Assembly: GCA_937993755.1 (NCBI GenBank)
Contig: CALKMA010000007.1
Coordinates: 45,833 to 109,832 of the forward strand
DNA length: 64,000 nt
Direction: 5' to 3'
Source of the DNA: HGM13233 sp900762805
Lineage (GTDB): Bacteria; Bacillota; Clostridia; Oscillospirales; Ruminococcaceae
A model generated the notes under the pieces. The model searched no databases. It saw nothing but the letters and a program-made list of their open reading frames with translations, and had not been told where the DNA came from. Shown in pieces: positions 8,388-16,505 of this stretch (the stretch's first letter is position 1; every line of letters starts with the position of its first letter). Position numbers and translations under genes: made by a program.

Positions 8388-8861
8388 TCAGCTGTGCTGA
8401 AGGGCCAGCTGCATCCGCTGCAGCTGTTGCTGCTGCCGCTTTTCCGGCGGCTGCTCGGCCGTCTGACAGACCTTGTAAAGGTATTTGAAGATCTCGCGCC
8501 TCGTCACGATGCCGATAAAGACGCCCCGCCCGTCAACGACCGGCACGAAGTTCTGCGACAGCGCCTTGGTATAGAGATCGTCGATCGAATTATAGGCAAA
8601 CACCGGCTCGTTGTCGCTGCGGCGCGGCACGGCGGTGATGGGGACATCCTCGGCGTTGGACAGCGTCAGATCGGAGTGGTTCTTGATATACCACAGCAGA
8701 TCCCCCTCGTTGAGGGTGCCGACATATTCCCCCGTCCGCTTGATCATGGGGATGGCCGTCAGATGACTGCGTTCGAGCTTCTCCAGCGCTTGTCGGAGCG
8801 TGTTATCGTCATAAATAAAGGAAACATCCTTCTTGGGGGTCAGAAAAAACAGGATATTCAT
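8388..8861 (-). CDS. CBS-domain pair protein
   Basis: 157 residues forming one Bateman module. The first CBS motif covers about 15-65 (LTAIPMIKRTGEYVGTLNEGDLL); the second about 75-135 (FVPVVDGRGVFIGIVTRREI). CBS pairs usually bind adenine nucleotides and act as energy or ligand sensors. The protein is free-standing, so the regulated partner is unknown. A glutamine-rich tail (KRQQQQLQRMQLALQ) ends it. The ATG at 8861 has AAGGA ten bases upstream. It is transcribed alone, from the extended -10 at 8893, and ends in a perfect terminator. Confidence 0.9.
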   Translation of the reverse strand: MNILFFLTPKKDVSFIYDDNTLRQALEKLERSHLTAIPMIKRTGEYVGTLNEGDLLWYIKNHSDLTLSNAEDVPITAVPRRSDNEPVFAYNSIDDLYTKALSQNFVPVVDGRGVFIGIVTRREIFKYLYKVCQTAEQPPEKRQQQQLQRMQLALQHS

Positions 8862-8892
8862 GGCAGCAGTTCCTTTCCGCTTCTCTATTAAT

Positions 8893-8898
8893 AGTATA
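8893..8898 (-). promoter_or_regulatory. Extended -10 of the CBS gene
   Basis: Minus strand TGATATACT gives TATACT at 8893-8898 with the TGn extension. No good -35 lies at 16-18 bases. Confidence 0.5.
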
Positions 8899-9388
8899 TC
8901 ACGCAGAAGGGTTGTACGTTGTTACAATTTTGTAAACATTTTTGCTCAATTCTTTGTGAAAAATGACAACGCCGGGCAGTCGGACCGTGCGCCGCGGAAA
9001 ATCCAGGCGATGCGGCAAAAAAGGCACGATGACGGGGCTCCGGCAAACGCGGCGGCTGAAAAAACTGTGTGAAGAAGCATACAGACCCGCCGCGGCCGCC
9101 TTCGGGGCATAGCGGAGGATATCCGTCCGCCCTGCGGGAAAAGACGCTCATGCGGCGGCGCCCCGCCCGACCGTATAATGGGATATGGAATATGACACGG
9201 GAAAATGCACAGACCCTGACGGCGGCCTGGGCCGCCCGTCAGGGCTCATGCTTTGTGGAAGGAACCGGCAGGTGCGGCCGCCTGTCAGCCGTCTGATAAG
9301 GAGAAAACTGCCCGGTCCCTCCGCCATCTATACGGGCATGTCCGTGGCCCAAGGGAGGGTCAGCCACGGATACCCGCGGCAGCCCGCG
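8899..9388. other. Spacer with two terminator-like hairpins
   Basis: No gene is supported here. Two strong hairpins lie downstream of the carbohydrate-binding lipoprotein gene (minus strand). At 9333-9376 the inner arms are TCCGTGGC/GCCACGGA. At 9214-9244 the arms CCCTGACGG...CCGTCAGGG have one bulge. Neither has a long U tract, so they may be weak or Rho-assisted terminators, or 3'-end stabilisers. Confidence 0.45.
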
Positions 9389-11104
9389 CTATACGCGGAT
9401 CTCGCCCGATACCGTCTCCTGTCCCGCCGCGTCGCTGACGCCACTGAAGGAGTTGACCTTGTCGTTCATATAGAATTCCGTGCTGCCTGCTCCGCCCGGC
9501 TGGCCCGCGTCAGGCTGGCCGTCTGGCTTTTGGGGCGGCGTGCCGCTGTCGTCCGGCCGATTCCTGTCAGGCGCTTCGGGCGGCGTGCCGCCATCGTCCG
9601 GCCGATTCCCGTCAGGCGCTTCGGGCGGCGTGCCGCCATCGTCCGGTCGATTCCCGTCAGGCGCTTCGGGCGGCGTGCCGCCATCGTCCAACCGGCCATC
9701 GTTGGGCCTTTCGGGCGGTGTGCCGCCGCCAAAGCCGCCGACATCGGTGCCAGTGTACTGCTGCTGTACTCCGCCCTCGGCGGCGGTAACCGTCGCCGCG
9801 TCATAAAGGCCGTACTGCTCGCTCCCCGTTATATCGCCGCCGACATAAATGTGGTAGCTTTCCCCCACCGCAAAGGCGGGGCAGCTGATGACGGCGCCGC
9901 GGTAGCTGCGGCCAAGGTCGCTGAGCAGCTCATTCCGGTCGGGATCATAGGCGAAAAGCACCCCGCCGTCGGCGTCCGTGACAAGGATGGCCTCGTCGGC
10001 GCCCTGTGCCGCGGCAAACTGCAGATTGATGGTGACCTGCCGGCTGTCGCTCTCCGGCCAGTCCATCGTCGAGCCGGCAGCGATGACGGTGCCGCCGTTG
10101 ATATAGGAGCCGCAGTCGCTGTCCAGCCCGGAATCGGCGGCGGGATTGGCCGAGGCCAGCACGGTGCCGCCGTTAATGACGAGATAACCGTTGGAATCGA
10201 TGCCGTCGCCCTCCGAGCCGAGGCCGGCCACGATATTGACGACACCCCCGTTGATTGTGGTGACAGAAACGCCGTCCTCATTGGTATTGATGCCGTCGTC
10301 GCCCGAACGGATATTGATGACGCCGCCGTTGACGGTCAGATGCAGCTCGCTGTCAAGCCCCTCGTTCTCGGCCTCAATATTGAGAACGCCGGTGCCGGTC
10401 TCGCCGCCGGAAATCTCCATCGACATCCTGGAATAGAATGCCCCGTCGTACTTGTGGCGCTTTTTCTGCTCCGACTGATCCTTATAGATGCGGGCGACAT
10501 AGGAGCCCTTGATGTTATTGACGGTGTCGTCGGCTATAACGACGCGCGCCCCGGCAGCCGAGGTATCCTGCGTGGCTGAAGCGGTGTAATCGCTGCTCTC
10601 GCCGGCGTCATAGGCCGTCCACGCCGTATCGCACTCATAAACACGGTAGAATATGACGGCAGGCGCGACTGTGCAGGTAACGTCGGCGCCGTCAAAAACG
10701 AGCGTCACGACGGCGGTCGGGTCGCTCTCTGCCTCCTCGCCGAGATCAACGGCGATCTGCCCCGCCGAAAGCTGGCCCGAAAGGCGGTAGGTCCCGGCCT
10801 TTGTGATGTTGACGACGGTGTGTGCGGCGGCCTCCTCGGCTGTGTGGCGGTCGGCCGCCGTACCCTCGCCGTAGGCGTTGCCGCTGTCGTAGCTGTCGCG
10901 GTCTTCATAATAAACGATGTCATGGGACAGATAAACGGCGCTGTCTGCGCTTTCGGAGGCGGCGCTTCCGTCAACTGTGACGCCGCTGTCGGACAGCCGG
11001 ATGAGCGTCTCGCCGGTCCGGCTCTCGCCCTGCCCGCCGCAGGCGGCGAGGCTCACAGCAACCGCTGCCGCAAGGGCAAGCGCCGTCAGCTTTTTCAGCT
11101 TCAT
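9389..11104 (-). CDS. Carbohydrate-binding-domain (DUF4353) lipoprotein with proline-rich repeat tail
   Basis: 571 residues. The signal segment ends in SLAAC (lipobox), so it is a predicted surface lipoprotein. A region of about 90-440 resembles DUF4353, annotated as a carbohydrate-binding domain. It has repeated beta-helix-like turns of the kind NGGVINIRSGDDGINTNEDG and GDGIDSNGYLVINGG. The C-terminal part holds imperfect 15-residue repeats (GGTPPEAPDGNRPDD) that probably form an extended linker. Ligand and role are unknown. The start is the ATG at 11104, behind GAGAGAGG. A minus-strand TATAAT at 11136-11141 is a likely -10. The last about 35 residues lie beyond the repeats, so the repeat is not the extreme C terminus. 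Confidence 0.8.
   Translation of the reverse strand: MKLKKLTALALAAAVAVSLAACGGQGESRTGETLIRLSDSGVTVDGSAASESADSAVYLSHDIVYYEDRDSYDSGNAYGEGTAADRHTAEEAAAHTVVNITKAGTYRLSGQLSAGQIAVDLGEEAESDPTAVVTLVFDGADVTCTVAPAVIFYRVYECDTAWTAYDAGESSDYTASATQDTSAAGARVVIADDTVNNIKGSYVARIYKDQSEQKKRHKYDGAFYSRMSMEISGGETGTGVLNIEAENEGLDSELHLTVNGGVINIRSGDDGINTNEDGVSVTTINGGVVNIVAGLGSEGDGIDSNGYLVINGGTVLASANPAADSGLDSDCGSYINGGTVIAAGSTMDWPESDSRQVTINLQFAAAQGADEAILVTDADGGVLFAYDPDRNELLSDLGRSYRGAVISCPAFAVGESYHIYVGGDITGSEQYGLYDAATVTAAEGGVQQQYTGTDVGGFGGGTPPERPNDGRLDDGGTPPEAPDGNRPDDGGTPPEAPDGNRPDDGGTPPEAPDRNRPDDSGTPPQKPDGQPDAGQPGGAGSTEFYMNDKVNSFSGVSDAAGQETVSGEIRV
9525..9704 (-). repeat. 45-bp in-frame tandem repeat inside the lipoprotein gene
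   Basis: About four 45-bp units encode a 15-residue Gly-Thr-Pro-Pro-Glu-Ala-Pro motif. The units at 9570-9614 and 9615-9659 are nearly identical; flanking units (from 9525 and from 9660) are degenerate. Being a multiple of three, copy-number change would lengthen or shorten the protein without breaking frame. Confidence 0.85.
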
Positions 11105-11255
11105 AAAACAACCTCTCTCTGTTTGGGATAAGCCCATTATACCGTCCCTTTTTGTCGGAAAAACAACGTTTTTCTGAACCTCCGGTGAAATTTTACGGAA
11201 GTCTTTCCGTTAAAGCCCGCTCTGTCATTTTACAAGGCTGATATCCCCGCGCGAA

Positions 11256-11286
11256 AGGGGCGGAGCCTGCGGCCCCGCCCCTTTTT
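11256..11286. terminator. Bidirectional terminator between MFS and lipoprotein genes
   Basis: The arms GGGGCGGAGCC and GGCCCCGCCCC (with one mismatch) surround a TGC loop. TTTTT follows on the plus strand and TTTCG on the minus strand. It lies just past the MFS stop at 11332 and would separate it from the downstream lipoprotein gene. Confidence 0.65.
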
Positions 11287-11331
11287 AGTATTGTTATCTC
11301 TGCGCCGCCAGGCCGCCTCTGCGGCGGTCGG

Positions 11332-12867
11332 CTACCGGGCGCGCTTTTCCAGCTCGCTGAAGTGCCTGCGCCCAATGAGCAGTACAGCGCCGCCGATGGC
11401 GAACAGTAGCATGAGGCTGAGAATGCCGAACGAGGAGCGCCCGGTAGCCGACTTGATGACGGCGTAGAGAGCGGGGCCCATGACGGCGGCAAACTTGCCG
11501 AAGATATCGAAGAAGCCAAAGAACTCATTGCTTTTTTCGGGCGGGATGAGCTTGCCGAAGAAGGAGCGCGACAGCGCCTGAATGCCGCCCTGGCAGGTGC
11601 CGACCAGCACTGCCATCATCCAGAACAGCATCGAGCTGCGCCCCAGCGCCCGCGTATAGGAAAGCTCGAAGTCGCCGCTGCCGAGGACCTCGGCGACGGC
11701 AGTCCGGACACCGGGCAGCACCGTTTTCAGCTCGGCGCTGACAGCGGGGTCGGCCTCGGCCAGCGCCCGGTCGGCCAGCTCCTCAAAATCGGCCGCCCGC
11801 GTATCCGAAGAAAGCACGGCGATGCCGTTGTCCTCCAGCAGGCGCAGCGCATCGGCCGCTTTGGGACTGAGGGTGGAATAGGCCTGCCCGAAGCAGTCGC
11901 TGTAGGGCGTCTGGGCGGCCTCCAGCGAAAAGCCCATATAAAAGCCCACCGAGCAGATGATGAAGTAAACGATGATGGCGATGCCGATCATCTTGATCGA
12001 CCCGATCTTTGCCGACAGCTTGCTGAACCAGATGGAGCAGGGCGCCGCCACCAGCTGCGTCACCAGCAGCGCGAGGATCATGCCCGTCGTGCCGAGGCCA
12101 AGGGTCGAGCCGTAGGCCGTTGACATATGGATGACCGTCCCGACGCCGTCGATATAGAAGAAATAGGCGATCATGAACAGCAGGATAGCCTTGTCCCGCG
12201 TGATCTGCACAAAGGTATGCAGCACGTTTTTAAGCGTCGTGCGGATGAAATGCGGCGGGATCTCGCCCAGCGAGTGGGTCTGCTCGACGTTTTTGAGCAT
12301 GGGGATGCTGAACACCAGCCACCAGACAGAGGTCAGCACCACCGACAGCTTGACGGCCAGCGCCGTATTGTCGGGCAGCACCAGCATCATCAGCGCGATG
12401 GCCAGCAGGAACGGGATGGTGCTGCCGCCTATGTAGCCCATTGCGTAGCCCTTGGCCGAGACGGCGTCCATGCGTTCGGGCGTGGTGACGTCGGTCAGGA
12501 AGCTGTCATAGAACAGGCAGCTGCCGGAAAAGCCGATGTAGCTGAAAATATAGCCGACGAGCATCAGCTTCCAGTTGTCGGATATCGCCATCACCGAGGT
12601 GAACACGACGCCCAGCAGCAGGAAGAAGGTGAACAGCTTTTTCTTCATGCCCTTGTAGTCGGCGACGGCGCCCAGCACCGGAGCCAGCAGAGCGACGGTG
12701 AAGGTCGCGATCGAGGTGCCATATCCCCACCAGACGTCGCCATCCGGGACAACAGCCGCAAAATAGATGGGATAGATCGCCGCCATAATGATGGTGGCAT
12801 AGACCGAGTTGGCCCAGTCGTAGAAGATCCAGCTTCTTTCCTGTTTGGTTTCCTTGCTCTTAGCCAT
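11332..12867 (-). CDS. UMF1/Atg22-type MFS transporter
   Basis: 511 residues with about 12 hydrophobic segments. The opening KSKETKQERSWIFYDWANS is characteristic of the UMF1 (Atg22-like) branch of the major facilitator superfamily. Substrates are not established; some family members are annotated as amino-acid effluxers. An atypical soluble stretch of about 90 residues (roughly 325-410, with YSDCFGQAYSTLSPKAADAL) splits the C-terminal half and is probably a large loop. The start ATG has AAGGAG seven bases upstream. It is monocistronic, with a promoter at 12906 and a terminator at 11256. Confidence 0.88.
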   Translation of the reverse strand: MAKSKETKQERSWIFYDWANSVYATIIMAAIYPIYFAAVVPDGDVWWGYGTSIATFTVALLAPVLGAVADYKGMKKKLFTFFLLLGVVFTSVMAISDNWKLMLVGYIFSYIGFSGSCLFYDSFLTDVTTPERMDAVSAKGYAMGYIGGSTIPFLLAIALMMLVLPDNTALAVKLSVVLTSVWWLVFSIPMLKNVEQTHSLGEIPPHFIRTTLKNVLHTFVQITRDKAILLFMIAYFFYIDGVGTVIHMSTAYGSTLGLGTTGMILALLVTQLVAAPCSIWFSKLSAKIGSIKMIGIAIIVYFIICSVGFYMGFSLEAAQTPYSDCFGQAYSTLSPKAADALRLLEDNGIAVLSSDTRAADFEELADRALAEADPAVSAELKTVLPGVRTAVAEVLGSGDFELSYTRALGRSSMLFWMMAVLVGTCQGGIQALSRSFFGKLIPPEKSNEFFGFFDIFGKFAAVMGPALYAVIKSATGRSSFGILSLMLLFAIGGAVLLIGRRHFSELEKRAR

Positions 12868-12905
12868 AGTGCGCTCCTTGCCGTTTTTGTAAAGGATATG
12901 CTACA

Positions 12906-12934
12906 ATTTTGACAGCTTTTTCTGCATTTGTCAA
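12906..12934 (-). promoter_or_regulatory. Promoter of the MFS gene
   Basis: Minus strand: consensus TTGACA (12929-12934), 17-base spacer, CAAAAT (12906-12911). The -35 is perfect; the -10 matches four of six. Confidence 0.6.
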
Positions 12935-13106
12935 CCCCGCCGCCCATTTCGGGGCAGCGGCTGAACCGGGTCGTTTGACCGGGGCATCGCGGCATCCGCC
13001 CGGCATGGACATAAAGCGCCGGCCGCGGTGCAGCGCCTCGGTGACCTGCGCCGCCCCCGTGTAAGCGCGGGCTTCATGGCCGCGGCGGTCCGGCGGGCTT
13101 TCCCGC

Positions 13107-16100
13107 CTACACCGACACGGCGCGGCCCAGGGTAAACGACCAGACATAGCAGCCCTCGACCGCGACACCCAGCAGCCGCTCGGCGGCGCGGCGGTACCAC
13201 GCCAGCTGCCCGCCGTAGCGCGCGCGGAGGATATCCTCGGTGACGCCGGCGTCAGATTTATAATCGATGATGCGGGCGCGGCCGCCGCGTATGGCGACAC
13301 AGTCGGCGATGCCCTGCAGCATGACGGTGCGGACGTTGTCGGCAGCGCGGCTCGAAAGCTCGCCGGCCGGAACGGGCAGGAAAAATTCATATTCGCGGAG
13401 CAGCTCGTCGCTGGCAAGGATCTCGGCGAAGAAATCCGAGCAAAGCAGCTGCCGGAGCCTTTTCATATCGACACCCTCGGCATAGGCCGGCTCGATATAG
13501 CCGCCGTCGAGCAGCCGGCGCAGCTCCCCTTCGGGGTCCTCCCGTGCCAACCGGTAATCGGCATACTGCATGAACAGGTGCAGCGCCGTGCCGCGCTGCG
13601 CGCCTGTCAGTCCGCCGGCCAGCGCAAAGGCCGGCACGGCGACCGTGATGTCGCCCGGCTGCTTGGCGAGGGCGGTAACGCTGATCTTGGCGGGGATGGC
13701 CGAAAAGTCCCTTTCGGGGCTGACCCAATCAAGGCGCGCGCGGATGGCCTGTGCCTCGCCGGGGTCGGCCGGCGGCGGTGCCGGCAGCTCGGCCGGGGCG
13801 GGCGCGCCGTCGGTCACCTCAACGGCGGCGGCGCCCAGCGCAAACGTCTGAATGGGGTTGAAATCGAGTCCGCTCAGCTCGCGCGGGTGGTTGGCCATCA
13901 GTGCCAGCAGGATCCATTCATAAAAGCTGCGGCATTCGGCTACCAGCGCCTCGCGCGCATAGTTGCCGGTCGTTACGTTGTAAAGCCATGCCAGCCGCTT
14001 TTCGCTCTTGGGGGAGGCCAGCACAAAGGTGCAGCGCTTGGCGCGCGTCAGCGCCACATACAGCAGGCGCACACTCTCCGACATTTGCTTGAACTTCATT
14101 TCGTCGGAGATGGCCTCGTAGGCCGCCGTCGAGCGGCGCACTACGCCGTCCTCGCTGCGCAGGCGGATGCGCACGCCCATCCCCAGCTCGCTGTCGAACA
14201 GCAGCGGCGCGTTGGAGCCGCGGCCGGGGCTGTACTCGGCGTGGGCAAGAAAGACATATTTCCACTCCAGCCCCTTGGCAGTGTGGATGGTCTTGAGCTG
14301 CACCGTGCCGGGCGGGGAACTGCGGCGGTCGGCCGTGCCGCCGGCGCGGGCACGCTCGGCCAGCCGCACAAAGCGGGGCAGCGAGCCGTCGGTGACGGCA
14401 GCGGCCTGACGCGCGGCGTCAACAAAGGCATTGAGATTGTCAAGCCGGTAGCTGCCGCCCGGACGCGAGAGCGCCCATGTCTCCAGCTCCAGCAGGCGGA
14501 CGGCCTCGGCGGCCAGCTGTTCGGCCGGCAGGCGGGTCTTGAGAAACAGCAGCCGCTGCAGGATGCCGCAGGCGCGCCGCATCGGCTCGCCCTCGGCACG
14601 CAGCAGGTTGGTATACAGATGAGCGCGGCGGTCGGCGGCGCGCAGCGCCAGCAGCTCGTCGCCGCCAAAGCCGATGGCGGGCGTCGTCAGCAGCACCGAC
14701 AGGTCAATATCGCGCAGCGGGTTATCGACGGCGGCCAGCACGCTCAGCAGCACGGCGCCCTCGTCGGTCGTGTAGACCGTCTCGGCCACATCGGCGGTCA
14801 GCGGAACGCCCTCCTCCTTGAAAACAGCCTCATAAGTCTCGCCGCGGGCCTTGACGGTACTCGACAGCACCGCAAAATCCTCATAGCGCAGCGATGGGTC
14901 GCCGGCCATCAGCTGCCGGATGCGGCGGGCGATGCAGCGCGCCTGCGCACGCTCCGGCTCCTCATCCTTTCCGGTCAGGATCGACAGCACCAGCCCGCAG
15001 CCGCCGTCGGCGGCCCCCTCGTGCGCCACCATGCGCTCGGCCGGATAATCGATCTCGCCGGTCCGGCGGGTCATGATGACGTCGAATATTTCGTTGGCCG
15101 CCGCGATGACGGAGCCGTCGCTGCGGAAGTTTTCGAGCAGGCGGACATCCATGGGAAAACGGTCGGGCCGTTCGCCCGCCAGTGCGGCGGGAAAGGCGGC
15201 GTCGCGCTCGCGCAGCATGATGCGCGGCTCGGCCCGCCGGAAGCGGTAGATGCTCTGCTTGGCGTCGCCCACCAGAAACAGCTTGCTCCCCTCCGCCGAG
15301 ATGGCATTGTACAGAGTGCTTTGCAGGTCATCGGTGTCCTGATACTCATCGACCATGACCTCGGCGTAATAGTCGGACAGCTCGGCCGCCAGCGGCGTCG
15401 GACAGCCGTTCTGCACCAGAAGCGACAGGGCATAGCGGCAGATATCGGTGAATTCATAGGCGCGCCGGCGCTTTTTGATGGCAAACAGCGTCTGCTCGAA
15501 CAGGCTCTCGGCCTCGAACAGCACGGTGGCGGCCGGCAGCATGCGGCGGCAGTCGTCGCGATAGCTGCTCTCACTCAGAAAGCTGTACTGCTTGTCGAGC
15601 GTCTTGACGATATCGGCCGCCGCTGTCTTGAGTCCCTTGAGGGCGGCCGCCGTGTCGGGGTCGCCCTTGGGCACCAGCAGCCGCGGCGCGGAAAACCGGC
15701 CGAGGCGGCGAACCTTTTCCTCCAGGCCGTCGGCGGCGGCTATTTCCTCCAGCCGGTCCCGCATTTCGCGGAAAACGGGCAGACATTTTTTCTCAAATGC
15801 CTCATCGGTCAGCGACAGCTCGCAGCCCTTGCGGCAGAGCGACAGCGCATAATCGACCTGCCGGCCGATGCGGGCTTTGAGAGCGCAGCCGAAAACCGAG
15901 CGGTCAAGCGGCAGGCCGTCCGAGAGCTGACCGAGGCATCTCGCGCGGAAAGCCTCCGGGTCTCCGGTGCGCGTAAGCTGCTCGTAGAGCGACAGCACCA
16001 GCCCCTCGGTGCCGCGGTCGTCGCGCGACGAGCCGAACATATCGGCCAGCTCACAGAAGCGGCGGTCGGCGTACATCGTCTCCAGCGTCTGTTCAAGCGC

Positions 16101-16505
16101 CTGGTCGCGCATGGCGTCAGCCATGGCGCCCGTCTCGATGGAAAAGTCGGGCGGGATGTCAAGCTCGGCAAAATGCTCGGCGCACAGCTTTCTGCAGAAA
16201 GAGTCAAAGGTGCCGATATGGGCGCGGCGCACCAGCAGCGCCTGCCGCCGCAGCCATTCGCCGCCCTGCTGCTGCACCAGCTCGTCGAGCCGGCGGCCGA
16301 GGCGGCTGCGCAGCTCGTCAGCGGCGGCGTTGGTGAAGGTGATGATAAGCAGGCGGTCGGCATCGATGCGGCGCGCCGTGATATGCTCGACGGCGCGGGC
16401 CACCAGCACGGCTGTTTTGCCGCTGCCGGCTCCGGCGCTGACAACGATCTTGCCGCCGAAGGCGTCGATGGCCTTTTTCTGTGCCGGTCTCCAATCGAAG
16501 GTCAT
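13107..16505 (-). CDS. addA: ATP-dependent helicase/nuclease subunit A
   Basis: 1132 residues, the normal size for AddA. It has UvrD/SF1 helicase motifs: SAGAGSGKT (motif I, about 23-31), MVDEYQDTDDLQ (II), VGDAKQSIYRFRRA (III) and IHTAKGLEWKYVFL (V). It ends in a RecB-type nuclease domain with GIADCVAIRGGRARIIDYKSD. AddAB processes double-strand breaks to a Chi-regulated 3' end for RecA loading. The ATG overlaps the TGA of addB by four bases (ATGA), indicating coupled translation. A large antisense open frame across this gene is a GC-codon shadow. Confidence 0.97.
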   Translation of the reverse strand: MTFDWRPAQKKAIDAFGGKIVVSAGAGSGKTAVLVARAVEHITARRIDADRLLIITFTNAAADELRSRLGRRLDELVQQQGGEWLRRQALLVRRAHIGTFDSFCRKLCAEHFAELDIPPDFSIETGAMADAMRDQALEQTLETMYADRRFCELADMFGSSRDDRGTEGLVLSLYEQLTRTGDPEAFRARCLGQLSDGLPLDRSVFGCALKARIGRQVDYALSLCRKGCELSLTDEAFEKKCLPVFREMRDRLEEIAAADGLEEKVRRLGRFSAPRLLVPKGDPDTAAALKGLKTAAADIVKTLDKQYSFLSESSYRDDCRRMLPAATVLFEAESLFEQTLFAIKKRRRAYEFTDICRYALSLLVQNGCPTPLAAELSDYYAEVMVDEYQDTDDLQSTLYNAISAEGSKLFLVGDAKQSIYRFRRAEPRIMLRERDAAFPAALAGERPDRFPMDVRLLENFRSDGSVIAAANEIFDVIMTRRTGEIDYPAERMVAHEGAADGGCGLVLSILTGKDEEPERAQARCIARRIRQLMAGDPSLRYEDFAVLSSTVKARGETYEAVFKEEGVPLTADVAETVYTTDEGAVLLSVLAAVDNPLRDIDLSVLLTTPAIGFGGDELLALRAADRRAHLYTNLLRAEGEPMRRACGILQRLLFLKTRLPAEQLAAEAVRLLELETWALSRPGGSYRLDNLNAFVDAARQAAAVTDGSLPRFVRLAERARAGGTADRRSSPPGTVQLKTIHTAKGLEWKYVFLAHAEYSPGRGSNAPLLFDSELGMGVRIRLRSEDGVVRRSTAAYEAISDEMKFKQMSESVRLLYVALTRAKRCTFVLASPKSEKRLAWLYNVTTGNYAREALVAECRSFYEWILLALMANHPRELSGLDFNPIQTFALGAAAVEVTDGAPAPAELPAPPPADPGEAQAIRARLDWVSPERDFSAIPAKISVTALAKQPGDITVAVPAFALAGGLTGAQRGTALHLFMQYADYRLAREDPEGELRRLLDGGYIEPAYAEGVDMKRLRQLLCSDFFAEILASDELLREYEFFLPVPAGELSSRAADNVRTVMLQGIADCVAIRGGRARIIDYKSDAGVTEDILRARYGGQLAWYRRAAERLLGVAVEGCYVWSFTLGRAVSV

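Noticed and set aside
9525..9704. Regular 45-bp repeats that could be mistaken for a CRISPR array
   Set aside because: There are no spacers; units abut and stay in the reading frame of the lipoprotein gene.
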